From: Viscum album
Taxonomy: Eukaryota; Streptophyta; Magnoliopsida; Santalales; Viscaceae
DNA length: 64,000 nt
Direction of reading: 5' to 3'
Assembly (NCBI GenBank): GCA_963277665.1
Contig: OY728142.1
Span: forward strand, 9,314,001 to 9,378,000
Numbering within the stretch: the first letter of the stretch is position 1; every line of letters starts with the position of its first letter. The notes below the pieces were generated by a model. The model had not been told where the DNA came from. It did no database searches and saw only the letters and a program-made list of their open reading frames with translations. Below, piece after piece: positions 10,591 through 24,650 of this stretch. The position numbers and the translations under genes are program-made.

Positions 10591-12300
10591 TTTAATAAAA
10601 TAAAATTTAATAATTGAAACTCACTTTTTGAATAACAAAATTCCTTATCAAGTAATTTATCTACAAAATCAATATCACTTACATTGGTCATTACCGACTT
10701 CTCAATGATATGTCCTTTTAAATAAAATAAATAATAAGTTTTGTTGATAATATTTCCATTGTATAGTTACCATTAAAATTGGTATATCAAAGTTTATTTT
10801 AATGACCGATTGACATACATTGAAGAAGCAATGACGATGATCAGTAGGATTGTACCATAAAAATCCCAATTTTTTTGGAGCTTCAAATAAATATAACAAC
10901 ACTCACCATTTCCCTAAAAAAAAGACCAAGATGATATTCATTGACTAAATAATGAAAAAAATATTTTATGGGAGAAGATATAGCTCATTTATATTACATC
11001 TAAAACTATTTAATTAATACCACCTAAAAGAAATCTCATCATCGCAAATCATACCCTTAAGGTATTTTTGGTGTAATAAAAGGCTATGTATCAAGACTAT
11101 AAGAGTTTCTGTTTTTATATTTCCATTTTTAATAAAAATGATTATATTTATCACTATTTAATATTAATTTTGATATTATGGAAAAAAATTTGAAAATTCT
11201 ATTTTGATATAATTAAAAATTTATATTTTTTCTAAATATATAGTTCATATTGAGATACACTTTTTAATTAGTTCAATAATTTTAACAATAAATTATATTT
11301 TAATAAAATATTTCAATTAAATAATATTTATTAAATATAAATGATAATATATTTTTATTAAGTTAAAAAAAATTTCATAGGGGTCAAAATATTTTCATTG
11401 TAAGAAACTATTTTTTTAATATTTTTTGATTTTTTATCTAAAAGTGTAAAATATAATATTTTTAAAAAAATATGAGAATGTAAAAATTAATTTCAAAATA
11501 ATCATGGTGAGATTAGTTGTTGGTGAGTTTTTCATAATTTTCAGTGATAACAATTTTTTTTTGAAAAAATTCAAAATGGTGTAAATAGATAATGTTTATT
11601 ATGACCTTATAATGTCCAAAATATATAAAATATATTCCTAAAAAGGTATCCACAACCATATATATTTCCCCATAAAAACTTTTTTTTTGTTATTTTATTG
11701 ATTTTCTATACCCTTAATGAATCCTCAAAAACATATTATATATTTTAAAGTATTTTAATCAATTATTTATGAACGTGTCTTACTTCCACATCAGAAGGGA
11801 AATTATTTAAATGTGTTCTGTTATTAGCATTAAAAAATTATTAAAACCACACCACTTTGGTAAAAATATTGGGTAAATGTATAGAAATGTTTTTTGTTTT
11901 GATTACTCTGTCATATGTAGTCTAAAAACTATGTTTAGAAACAAATTTAGAATCATACCCACCTTTTCTATAAAAACCCATACAAACTCCCTTTTCTTTT
12001 CACTAAAAACACCTTAAGTATAACATTATATGGCATTTTCCTTATCTATTCTTTCCAACATTCCCACGTTCTCTATCAAGATTGTCCCATGTTTTTAGGG
12101 AAATCCTTTAATGGTAATGGATCCTCACTTTCTTATATTTATTCATGAACCCTCTTTATATTATGCCTTTAAATTTCTAATTTTTTATGTTTTTAATTGT
12201 TCTTACACATCCGTAATATTATTATTATTATTTCCATGTGATGATAGGATGCTTTCACTCTTATTAATAACATCAAGAAATTATTATATACACTCATCAT
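10591..12300 (+). repeat. Probable 3' LTR sequence of the Ty3/gypsy relic (right end unresolved)
   Basis: Very AT-rich noncoding DNA after the polypurine tract. A TATA box, TATAAAA at 11969-11975, is followed by a short C- and A-rich stretch, resembling the promoter of LTR C at 35914. I could not find the right LTR terminus or a target duplication, so the end given is arbitrary. Confidence 0.45.
11969..11975 (+). promoter_or_regulatory. Candidate LTR TATA box
   Basis: TTCTATAAAAACCC lies about 1.4 kb after the polypurine tract, in the element's direction. Position and flanks resemble the LTR promoters found elsewhere in the window. Sequence evidence only. Confidence 0.45.
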
Positions 12301-15300
12301 GATGTAAAAATTATCCTGTATTTTTTCTATGCCAATCATTTATGCAGTGAAAATTGATCTAATTTACAGTAAATAGAGTTCTCTTATAGGTAAATATCCC
12401 TTATTTATTATGGAGTTACATATATATAATAATTGATCAATAATAATTGGATTCAATGTGAAAATATTTGATCTCATGTTGAATGTTATATGTGGAACAC
12501 TTATGGATATATATGATAAGAATGTGACGAGTGGTCATGTGATTATATAACTATCCAGAGCAATGGGTAATTTTGTAGTCTCGTAATATTATCGGTATAG
12601 TACAAATATAATATCCTATGAAAAAAGTGTTATTTCTTTTATTGGTAGTTAATCATGAAATATGTTTATGATGTCATGTTTTATGTTTTTTTCCATATTA
12701 TCATGTTTCCTTTATGATATCATGTTATAACATGCATCATTGTAAAATATTATGATTCAAAACCTTCTTATGTTACATTGATATACCTATTGGGCTACAT
12801 GAACTTATTTACCTTAAACTATTATTTGATTATTCCCTTAATGTTCTTTATATATCATCCATTTATTATGTACATCCTTATGTTGTCCCATGATGTTATA
12901 TAATATACAAGGGGAGTAATTTCATTTTTTAGTGTTTTAATTTATGACATCCAATTTTATTTTCATGTTTTTAATTCATGTACCTAATTTCCCTAATACT
13001 CGATGATTCAATTATTTTTGGTATTTCATATTCTGTACATTTATGTAATAAATCAAGATATAATGTAAATTAATTAAATGGTTTTCCATACATACATTCT
13101 ATATTAATCACTCAAATGTCTTAAATAATGTTAAGGGAATAAAAAATAAAAAAAATACTATAGGAATATAATCATATAACTAAAAAATAAAAGCTATTAT
13201 TCCATGATCTATTAATTTTTAAACAATTTAAATCCCTATATATCCCTCATATATATTGGTTTAGATAATTTTTCTAATAATAAGGGATATATAATTTAAC
13301 AGTAACTAGAACTATTAATATAAATTATATCTCATAAAATTAAATATCTTTCGTGTATTCATTTTTTTCAACTATCACATACATTCAAATAAAAAATAAC
13401 CAACCTTGTGGAACAGTGATTACACAAACCATACATATATAACCAACCTTAACCTATCCATGATAACAATTTATTATTAATTCTTGATTGATGAAACCTT
13501 TTCATAATTAAGTCATATTTTTAAAATCAAGATTTAATAGTATACCATCATCATTCAATAATTTAATCGATAAATTACATAGATGATACTCTTATATGAT
13601 CTTTTATATTATCAGGATTCAATTAATTGTAAGGTAAATATCATAGAACCATAATTAATTCATGTTGTTTAGGTATCTATATTGATGAAATATCGTAGGA
13701 TTAGATTATATAAGAAAATTAAAATAAATTATAATTAAATCATTTTATTTATTAATGAAATTTACAGAGGATTTTCAACATTTTAGAGTCTCACCAAACT
13801 ACCAGCTAATGAAAAATAAAATATTTGAACACTGAAACAATTAAAATCCTACTCAATTTATTTCCAAAATTGAATTGGTATTTTATTTTAATTTTCAATA
13901 GATTAAGATGTTTGGTAAACTATATGTTTTTATCCTCTTCATGAGTAAGTATTGTCTTTGACATTATATATATATATCTGTATTCACTTTTTATCTATCT
14001 TCAATATGATTATTGTTCTCCACTAGGTATTCCAAAAAATATTAAATTATTAGCAGAGGATACATACTTAGACTATTCCTTTATCTGGTAAATTTTGTTG
14101 ATTAACATCAATAATTATTAGATGACACTTTTAATGAAGAGTACTTCCTATATCTTTTCATGAAGATTTGTATACTCAAATGTATGTAGATCTAATTAAA
14201 TTTAACCTTTTCTCTATCACATTAATTTACTTTCCATATTAATTACAAATTTGTGGATAATATGGTAATTAAACCCACTATGTCACAAATTAACGAAATT
14301 ATCTTGAAAATTATGTAGTTATCTAGCTATCTCATCTAGAGGGGTTATTTAAATTGAAAATTAGATACTATCCCATTATTATTTCCATATTTTATAATGA
14401 AATGTAATTTATACATTTGATTCTATAATCTCTCACATGGTTGAAAATATATAATATATCATATCAATCAAATAAATATTATTTCAGCATTCCTTGAGTA
14501 GGATAACCTCTATGAAGTCATTTATTTAGTGGATTTTATTGATAATTATGATTATGTAATGTATTTTTATACCATTATTTATTTTTTATATTAGATCCTC
14601 AATAATAAATAAAATTTGTTATAGTTGAATAAATAATTTAATGATTATAAAATTTACTGTGGACACCCACATTCATTTACTACAGAAATCCTTATTCAGT
14701 AGCCACATTTTATATTATAAATGGTGTGGAATTTTATTGTGATGACTCTACCAAATGATATGCAAGAACTATTCTTAGTGGGTTAGTACAACCACATATA
14801 CGGTAACTTCTTAATCAATGTATATTCCCAATTATAATTTTTTATGAGTTATGACCCTAAATTCATAAAAAACTATCCCTTTGTTTAATACATAATAATA
14901 TAATGAAAATTAGTATTTTAATTAGAAAAATATTGAATAATAAATATAAATAAAAAACCGTAGGGGAAACATATAATTTTCAAATTCCATGAAAAAACAT
15001 GGGAGTTAAATTAGGATTTATAATGGATTGTATTTGGTTCTCATTGTTAGAATACTTTTTACCTACACATCAATATCTAAATATTCTATTAAACATATCA
15101 TAATATAATGATTATGTTCATCATAAAATTTCTTCAATGAATTTAACAACACACCTAGAATATTTTCCATTGATCAATATGGGAACTAACTATAGGAAGC
15201 AGTGATGTCCTCACCATTATAGGCATGGATCCGGCATGAGTCTCATCTTCCCTTACCTTGCTCTAGAAGATCCCAAAGACTCCAATTATATTTTTTCTTC

Positions 15301-18300
15301 AAATATTAGATAGTATTAATTAATATATTTAGTTTCATATTATGAAAGTGAATCCTCATTTGTAGTTTTATATCATTCCCCCATCGGTAGTATAATTAAT
15401 TTTTCATGAGATGATTTCCCTACAATTTATCCATGCAGGGATGGAATTATAGATGACTCCAATTTCAAATTTTTATTCTTTATGAATACTATATTGGATA
15501 TTGAAATCAAAGAAAAATATATTTTTAACATCTAAGAATGATATAATATTTAAAAGTGAAGACAAATTTATTTTTACAAAAAAATGTTTAGTAATAATGA
15601 ATTAATCCATTTCAAAAATCGATTGTAATACGGTGAGATATTTTTCAACAGAAATATATTTATAATCTCCAAAATACGTTCAGTATATAGTGACCCACAT
15701 TGTTTCCTTATCATCATCCATGTAGGGTACATAATATCATATTTTTGAAAATTTGGATACTACTATCATAATAATACATAATATTATTTCTCAAATAAAA
15801 AAATATATGAATTAAATTAGAGGAATAACTTTGTTTATCAGAATTCATGTGTCTAGAATGTTTTACAACTATCTGTAATATTATATAATAAAATAGTAGA
15901 TATTAGGTTTGGTTTTAGACATAGATCCAGCTACGATGGGGTAACACCCTAACTAGTATTTTACTTCAATGTCTAGTTTCTCAACCTTATTCAGATATGT
16001 GATATCTTACAAAAAGTTCCTCAAATCATATACCATTCTAATGGGAACCAAATTATCATATACTAATGGGAAATTATTAGTGTCGTCACAAACCTGTTCT
16101 TTTTACAGAGAGAAAATTTAATCATTTTTTCATCAGAAGTATTTAAGGGAATATTTCTAAAGGGTTTCCATCAGGTATTTACTAGATCGATGAAATCATT
16201 CCACAATTTATTATATTCCTAATTTACTAAAACATTAATATCACTATAATAAATCATTATCCATACCTTCATGGTAATGGTATCTCATTTATCTGTTTCA
16301 TGCACCAATGTCTCTATCTTCCATATAATTATGTAAAATATAAAATATATTTTGTAGAATCAATATTATATAGAGTATTTATACTCAAAATCTGTAGAAG
16401 GTTTATAATACATATTAGAGTTGTTTATAAATACTGTTGTATAATAACCACTTCCCAACCATCACATAAGTGATGGGTCTTAGAAAAAGTGTATTTTAGA
16501 TGAATATATGTGTAATACTTCTCATGACTATAAGGATCAATATGCATAGTCTACTTAAAATTCCTAGATAGAATCGAAATATTCGACGGATAATCACCTT
16601 GTTGTGTTTAAGAATATTGAATCATCTTAGGATTTCTAAGCATTTTCTCTTCAATTGTATGTTTTAGAGAAGATTATGAGCACTAATAGACCAGATAGAT
16701 GGATGTATAAATCATGGTGATTTATTTTATTTTATTTTCCTAGTATCCAAAATCAATTTTATGATTTCTAATGAACCAATGTAGAAAAATATCCATGAAA
16801 AATAAAATCCATTCCATAATCTAATGTTATCTTTTTTTGATGGTATTTTAATTTTTTTCATTGACATCCTCTTTAGTAATTATTAATAAAAACATCTAAG
16901 ATTCTTGTTAAATTAATTTTTCATTCTAACCACCACATACTATGATAAAGAATACTATTAATGGAATATAATTGATCATAAAATTTACATGTTGTATAAA
17001 TATCATAGTTGATGTCATAGTTCATCCTCTTTGATAATACATAAACTCATTTTGAAATTTTTCATGACTTATCCATGTAAAATTTAGTCCTATTATATAC
17101 AATTTTAATATTATATAGGTTACCATAATGAATGAAATTAAACTCAAATTATTTCATAACTATAAAGATAGTTATTAAGATTATATGGTTCTATTTCCTC
17201 CAACAGTCCAAAAGATAATATAATTTAGTGATGTGATACACATTACCCAAAATATCAAGGTAGTGTAGAAAATATTATCCTAATTGTCAAACCCATATAG
17301 GACACATAGAATGGTTTAATTTCATATTTATCACTCAAAAATTCCATTTATGAAAACTACAATACATTTAATGAAATAGTTAATTTATAATGTCTGGGAT
17401 AAGAAAAACTGAAAACAATATACCAAGAATAAACCTTATGGTTTCACGTACGAGTCATATAAAGGTTAATATATTTATTTTTTTAATTTATTTTATGTAA
17501 ACCATGGTTCATAGTGTATACTCTCTCTATCTTCATAACCATATCCTTTCTTCTGGCTATGTAAATTTGGAAATTAATGAAATAGGAAACTAGAAACCAT
17601 GTTTAAACATAACAATCTAATTTATACAAGGGTCATTTATCTAATAAAACAATAAATTTACTTAATATGAAACTACATCCCTTGACGTTCAGTGGTTATA
17701 CATGATGAAATAAATGAGACATAGGAATGAATTAAAAAAATATAGAATCCCATCTCAAATCATCTATAAAAACTAAAACTTATTATATTAACTCATTAAC
17801 GTTATTATTTGAGTAACAAATATCACCCTCTCATGATAGTCATAAGAGGATAAAAAAATATTAATACAAAAATCTATAAATAATAAGGTATCACCCTCAA
17901 CCACATGTTAATAACATAATAGGTCTGGTCATCATCCGACATATGAGTTCCTTTCAAGTGTAGTGATATTTTTTTTATATTATTGGGATTAATCTCCCTT
18001 TTAATCTATTTATATCCCCTATATATTATCAATAGAAATATTTATGAAATTTCTCTAAAATACCACATGAATTTTCAACGTTGTTCCTGGGTTAAACCAT
18101 TGACAATGTTGTGAGGAAAAAATGATTCTAAAATATCTCTATAACCATGATGTATTGAGTGTTTACCACAACTCATTTCAATAATGTTCATCACCTGAAC
18201 AAATAAAATACACTACGAAACTCATCATCATGCCAAATATTCATTATATCCCAAGATACCCTTCATCAAAATTACATGTTAAAGTCCCCAAGAGTGTTTC

Positions 18301-19256
18301 ATTTCTCATTTCATACATTTTATCATCTTGACATATTCTAAAGAAAATCAATGAGCACATCAATTCCATGAACATGGGTATTTTACATGAACCAACCTCA
18401 ATTCCAAAACATAGGAAATACCACATTCACTTATATAGTAAGAAATCATGTTTTTTGAGTTTATCAAAAACTTATGTACTGAAAATTTCTATGCACATCA
18501 CAGAAGATCCAATTTTAAAAAACATTTATATTTTATTCTTGTATCTTCACTACAATATGGTAAAATTTTCATAAGAGTTTCACCTGTATTTTCATCCGTC
18601 ATCCAGTATCCCTCAACATTGATATCCATTAATGATATCTACCCTACCTAATATGGTGTTTTTGTTAACATGTACACTATTAATTCATCCTATTTATCAC
18701 AACAACATGTTGCATGAACATTTCTGTAGTAATTTCTCCCTTCGGTTCATTTTTTCAAAATTCTATTTACATTTACATTGTTTTCAAATAAACCATATTT
18801 ATCACTTGTTTCATACATTTATACATCCTTTACTATCATTATGAACTCACTTGCATCATCTATATATGAATTCATAGTTACCTTTACATGGATAGCTAGC
18901 CAAACCATTTTACCATTACTCTATATAATGGATTTTTACAGAATATCCAAGTAACATTTGTATGACTGTTTCATCCCCTACAAGACCCTTATATAGATAT
19001 CTTGAACAATACCTTTTTTCAATTTTTTTATACCATCACAAAGCCAACACATTTACATAGTGAAATTCTCGAAAAATAATCACAAAAAAATTTTAATGAA
19101 AAATATTCAAACAAATGAGATATATATATTCATTTTCTAAAATTCACATAGAAAATTTATTACCCATAATAAAATAACATTGGGAAAATATTTAAATAAT
19201 TAATTAAATTATATAAGTTAATTTTAAAAATAAATATTCATGAAATTTCTACATCA
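12301..19256. other. Unclassified AT-rich intergenic DNA
   Basis: About 7 kb with no open frame longer than about 70 codons, no retrotransposon protein motif I could recognise on either strand, and no tRNA-like box pattern. Short open pieces around 18.2-18.9 kb overlap on both strands and have no recognisable residues. It may be decayed LTR or internal sequence of old elements. Confidence 0.5.
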
Positions 19257-19272
19257 CCCCCCCCCCCCCCCC
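19257..19272. repeat. Run of 16 cytosines
   Basis: Sixteen consecutive C follow ACATCA, in otherwise AT-rich DNA. On the minus strand it is G16 followed by TGATGTAG, which could be an expanded polypurine tract beside an LTR start, but no LTR pair or pol sequence confirms this. Confidence 0.8.
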
Positions 19273-21453
19273 GCACAATCACATTTACAATTCATGTACT
19301 AAAGTATATATTTGAACATAAAATAATACCAATGGTACAAATATGTATACTTCATGAAAGTGATTATAAATGGGAATGAAAGACCCAAAAATAACATTGA
19401 GAATATCAATCAAACTCTTTACTTTTCATGTTAACTAGCACAACCATGAATTTTAATTTTCTCCTTTTAAATTGGGAGAGATTCTCCTAGTATAAAATTA
19501 ATTATAGAAATTTATTATTACAATTCTATAGACTTTTTAATTTACATAAATTTATATATTTTACTCTCTTTATTGAATGTAATAAAAAAATATTATTTCC
19601 GCAGGCCATAAATACATGATACATTTCATTGTCTTATATTTAATATCAAATATCCAGCCCAAATTTATCATATATAATCATGAGGACTAATATTTTAGGT
19701 TTTTATGCCTATGGGGATTTGGGTAGGTTGGTAAAAGATATAATAAAACAATTGTGGATCAGAAATAATTTAATTACACTGTATAGTGAATGATACGTAA
19801 ATTAAACTCAATGATAATATCCTTTTTAAAGTGGAATAACCCATTTTCAATGAACACTATGTAAAAGGCCTAAAACAATAGCAAACAAGAATGATTCACT
19901 CTCTTTTTTGCTTTTCAACTTTTTTTTTCTTCAAATGTCTTTATTTGGAAAAATTCCACATCCCTCCCTCAGAACATTATGATCAAATTACAATGATTAT
20001 ATAAATATTAAATTCAATATAAATGTTAAATTAATAGTTATTTTCTATCAACTCAAATCATGACCAAATTTTTTGTAGATTTTTTTTATTTTCTTTCTAT
20101 TTTATCTATTTTTCCTTATGTTTTTAATATTTTTAAGAGGGGTAATTAATATAAAATCATGAATATAATCATGAACCATAATAAAATACACCGAAAAAGT
20201 ACATATATATTCCCCTGAATGAAACACATACCTTCAAATATGTAAAACCTCTCCTCTATACTTAATTAAATGAATATATTTTAAATAACTAAGAACATAG
20301 TCAAGAATGGTAAATTAGGCATGTAATATTAATGTTCCCTTACAATGGTCTTGAATTTATTGTAGTGTAATATAGCAATTTTAAATCCCATATAATCTCT
20401 CTAATTTATTATATTTAAAAATATAAATGTATTAATCATATTAATTGTGAAATTGTAATTTTATGGGATATACAAGACACAGTTCAAAATCAAAAAGAAA
20501 ACTAAAACTATGTTTTTGACTACAAATATGCTTAGAAAATAATGGGAAGTGTTAGATATAGAATACCTAAAGGAATTGAAATATATGATAATGCATAATC
20601 AAAGATGGAATGGTTAATATAAAATTACCAATAAGAGATTTAGACAATCAATTAATTAAAAATTAAAAAAAAAATTCATCTTTATAAATTAAATTTTGTT
20701 CTTATACCATGTTTGTGCAATCCATAAACCAAATGATACTCTATGAATCCATTTCCCGTTTTAGTCAACAAATATTATAAAAATTGAAAAACAAAACCTA
20801 TAATCATGGTTATCCTATGTATTTTTCTATCATAGATTAAAATTTAGAAACTCTATGTATATGGAACAATTTTCCACAATTAATTCTCGACACATAAATT
20901 AAAAAAATTCAAGTGATAAAAAAATTAAAATCATTAAAACACTACACCCCTTTAATGATTGGGCTCTACATTATTTTATTATTTAATCTACTAGAGTGTC
21001 GATCATCATAGGTATAAATAAAAAAATATGATAGTGAATGAACATGGTAAATAAAAAAATTTATAAAAAATAATAAGGGGTTAAAAACTAATTCCTAGTA
21101 CATTAAAAAATTCAATTTGAGAATATAGTTCTTATGAAAATAATAAAAACTACATTTCGAGGATGAAAAAAATCAGTTTTCCAATAAAAATGAAAATTTT
21201 AAATGTCATTTTTCTTGAACTTTCCTAGTTAACACAATAATAAATGTATGGTGTATGGTTACACATCTTTAATTTTTCCAATTATGATTTTTTTTGCATT
21301 TAGGTTTCTTACATTAATAATCTTATTTATGAAAATAATATCAATTATTATAGCATAGTTTCCAACAATTGACCAACCTAGTATCTTAATAACAAATTCA
21401 TGGTTCATATATACATGGTATGAATTTTAATTTTCATTAATTACTTCTCTTTT
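19273..21453. other. Unclassified AT-rich intergenic DNA
   Basis: No coding motif, RNA gene or tandem array recognised. It ends at the left terminus of LTR C. Confidence 0.5.
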
Positions 21454-22408
21454 TGTAACAACCCATGATTTTTAAAATAAGAAATTTATATTTGATAGCA
21501 AAAAAGGAAATGAAACAATGATTTTATCTTTCATTTCATGGGACACTCAATTTATCTTATGATATATCCAACAATGAGGTTCATAAATGTCTTGTGTTAC
21601 ATGCAAAACTGTGTTTTACAGAACAACAATATAATATTGATATTATTAGTTAACATGATAGTTATCACATAGCCATTTAAAATGAGGGTATGAACACAAC
21701 TAAATTAATTATGAAAATATGTTTCACACATGTACAAATAATTAATTATTTTTTTACCAAATTAATTAGTAAAATAAAAGAAAACCCTTTTTAAAGTAAA
21801 TGGGTATCTTTAAAAAAAATATTTCAGTGGGATAAAGTTTGATTTACACCAATGATTTAAGAAATTACTATTATTTTAATATTTTGATTAAATCTATTTT
21901 TAATTTATTAAATATAATGTTTAAAATTAATCTTATGTGTTTTTTATAAAGTAGAAAAAAATTAATCAAATTTTACGCTTAAAAGCCTTTATTTTTCTGG
22001 GAATCTTTTTTATCCCCTTTTTATGGCACACTTGTTTTAAAAATGAGTTCTTACAATATTTATTTTTAAAATAAACTGAATTTTTTAAATATTAATTCAA
22101 TATTTATATTTGGTTGAATTTGTTTTATTTTTCAAAAAACATTAAAAAATTTATGAATAATGATAAATACATAATTTTAATTAAAAATTGTATTTTCACA
22201 TAAATTATTTACAAAGTAAAATTATTTTTTTAATCTGTTAAAAAAAGTAGTTAAATTTTATATCATTAAATCCAATTTAGTTCATTTTATACTTTTTAAT
22301 TTTAAATATATATACAAAAATTTATTAAACATTTAAATATTTTCTCTTCACAAATTTGTTTTCTCATCACGTCAACATGATTTATTTTAAGTTATGTTCT
22401 ACCATGTC
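21454..22408 (+). repeat. LTR C, left (U3) fragment
   Basis: Starts TGTAACAACCC, matching the LTR start of the A/B family (E reads TGTAACACCC on its own strand). The block around 22000-22050 with TTTTTATGGCACACTTG corresponds to a conserved U3 block in B (TTTTAATGGCGCACCAAC near 37107). It is interrupted at 22408 by element A; the sequence resumes at 34649 in register with B's U3 near 44925. It belongs to an older, more diverged LTR of the same superfamily in plus orientation. Confidence 0.65.
22404..22408. other. Target-site duplication of element A, left copy (ATGTC)
   Basis: Five bases ATGTC flank the left LTR terminus of A; the right flank at 34644-34648 is ATATC, one transition away. 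Five-bp duplications are usual for Ty3/gypsy integration. Confidence 0.7.
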
Positions 22409-22990
22409 TGTAGAGACCCACACTTTTAGTACATGAAAATTTCATTACATTTGCAGAATACTTAATAAATTATAAAAAAATAACACCCAATGACCGTAAT
22501 AGTTTATTGTATTTGGAAAATCAGAACATAATCTTCTAATCATGGTGAAATATCTTCAACATCTCCCATAAATATCACTCCCTTTTGTTTTCATACCTAA
22601 ATACATTCTTTATATCCTGGGGAAAATAAAACATAAAAAGGGTGAGCTCAACTGATCAGTAAGGGTAATAATGGAGAAAATAAAACAAACCATATACATT
22701 TTAACTTTTAAATATGACCATAAAGTTTAAACATCAAAATCTTGAGCAATGACATAAAACAGGGTAGTACGTAAGGCATACATTATAATAGAACATCAAT
22801 CCTAATAAAATAACATGAGAATAAAACATGTAATTGTGGAAACCATTAAGCAAATGTAATGATTTACATAGTATCCAAGGAATTGTTTCAAAGACCATCA
22901 TAGTGGACAAAGTCCATTACTGAATTATGTTTACTTGTCGTTCCAGCCCTGTATTTCTCAACCGGATTCACATTCCATTCCCTCCATGTC

Positions 22991-23004
22991 TATCTCATGA
23001 GATA
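22991..23004. other. Conserved 14-bp palindrome TATCTCATGAGATA
   Basis: A perfect palindrome kept in LTRs of A (here and 30510-30523), B (40759-40772; one mismatch at 52956-52969) and E (48490-48503), in the same relative position near the U5 side. Conservation among otherwise diverged copies suggests a binding site or RNA hairpin; the function is unknown. Confidence 0.7.
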
Positions 23005-23755
23005 TAAATCTTTACCTAATTCATTGGAGGGAGATATAGGTCCCACCCATCTCATAATGAAATAATTCAAACTTGTGCCACAAAAATAAACATAAATCAT
23101 TCCTCATAACCCAAAAAATAAAATGGGTTTCAAAAACAACATCCCATCATAACGTAATCCATATAAAACCAATGGATATTATTTCATCATAAGAATAATC
23201 AAACCATGGAAATAATATATACATTATAATTGAAACATAATCATACTAAATAAAGTCATCTTAGATGAAAAATAGTTTTGATAAAACACTTGAAATTAAT
23301 TCTTGAGGAAAATATCATTTATTCTTCAAAATAATTTTCTTTTCTCAAATTGCCATTAAATTTAAACAAAATGATTTTTTTTAAATAATAATTAATATTT
23401 TTGAGGAAGCTTCATGAAAATTAGGTTTTATGAAATCGTAAAAATTAGTTCATTCCGTATAAGATAAAGAAAACATTTTCCTCGTAGTTTTGCCGGAAAA
23501 GTCAAAAAGTTCTCACATGGTAAACAAATTAAAGATTCCTACCATAACACAATATAAAATTCAAATAGGGGTAAAAATGACTTTAAAAACACACGAAATA
23601 ATAATAAAAACTTTATGGAAAACATGTTTTATGGACATGGATGAAAAATATAACCCCAGTAAATACTTATGTATAAGAAATCTCAGATAAAAATGAGATT
23701 TGTAAAAATTATCTCTTACCTTAGTTCCAATTTCATTTGTAAGTGTCCCAAACTA

Positions 23756-24650
23756 CTTTATAGTGGGTTTAAACATATTAATAACTTGTAATAGAACTAT
23801 AATAATATTTATGATATCATATTTGATTCACTTATGAATTTATATTACCTGTTCTATTGTCAATTTCATGTTGAAGTAGTGTTTTGGGTAAAATCGTTTC
23901 ATTTATCATACGTGTTTAGACTTGTTTTTCTTGATATTATTATATATTATATCAGGATTTACTTACTTATAGATTGTAAAAAATTATTTATATGTCATAT
24001 ATATTCAGTATATATATATATATATATATAAAATAGATAGATAAATGAAATGAAACACACCGTTCATGGAGACCGTAGGCCATACGTACGCATGAACGTT
24101 TTTTTCCTTTCCTAATTGACATGAACGGATGTACGTAGATGACATATATAAATATACATAAATAAAGTATCATTATTATGTCATATATATCATTATTATT
24201 CATTATATATACATTATAATCATTCTTTAATGGTTAAATGGAGAATGAATCTCATCGTGTCGTGGAAACGGTAATCTGTACGTATGCACGAGCGATGATA
24301 TCGTTCCCATAATTATTGAGTGGAATTGGAGTGGATGATATAATATATCAGAATATTTAAGACGTTATAATAACCGTATATTGTTATTCTTTACACCTTT
24401 ATACTTATCCAAGTATGGTGGTGGTGGGAAAATAGATTACACCACGGCGTGGAGATGGTATTCGATACGTACGCACGTGAGGGGATTTCAATTTCTATAG
24501 GATGGATAGAAGTTTAAATGGGTTTGTTTCATATTTATAATAACATATCAGTATATTAGTTATACTGATTTTATTACTTTATAATGAAACAAATAAAGGA
24601 GAGGAAGTAGAAGAATAATGAAACTTGAAATAATCGGTCGAAGAGATTGC
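23756..24650 (-). other. Intron-like segment in A 3' LTR (GC-AG, 895 bp)
   Basis: In LTR direction the exon side ends AAGAAGAG and the segment begins GCAATCTC; it ends CACTATAAAG. Solo LTR E lacks this segment exactly. Three CGTACG-type motifs lie inside at 24065, 24261 and 24448, as does an AT dinucleotide run at about 24007-24030. The GC donor is one substitution from the GT of the other copies. Confidence 0.65.
24065..24480 (-). repeat. Three dispersed CGTACG-type motifs in A 3' LTR
   Basis: Three related blocks of about 34 bp start at 24065, 24261 and 24448. Each reads about CGTGGAGACGGTA, then a CGTACGTACGCA core. They are GC-richer than the surrounding DNA and about 190 bp apart. The same triplet is at 31515, 31717 and 31914 (A 5' LTR) and, on the other strand, at 39296, 39484 and 39674 (B 5' LTR). 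Confidence 0.8.

Noticed and set aside
18244..18844. Cluster of 60-70 codon frames on both strands
   Set aside because: Overlapping in opposite directions, no domain-like residues, and no support as a gene.
24007..24030. AT dinucleotide runs (also near 31593, 36345, 36580 and 51805) as possible functional sites
   Set aside because: Ordinary microsatellites in AT-rich LTR DNA, variable in length between copies.
23756..24650. The LTR intron-like segment as a CACTA-type DNA transposon insertion
   Set aside because: The CACTA bases are at only one end and in the wrong orientation for a terminal repeat, the other end is GTAATCTC, and no target duplication flanks the segment.
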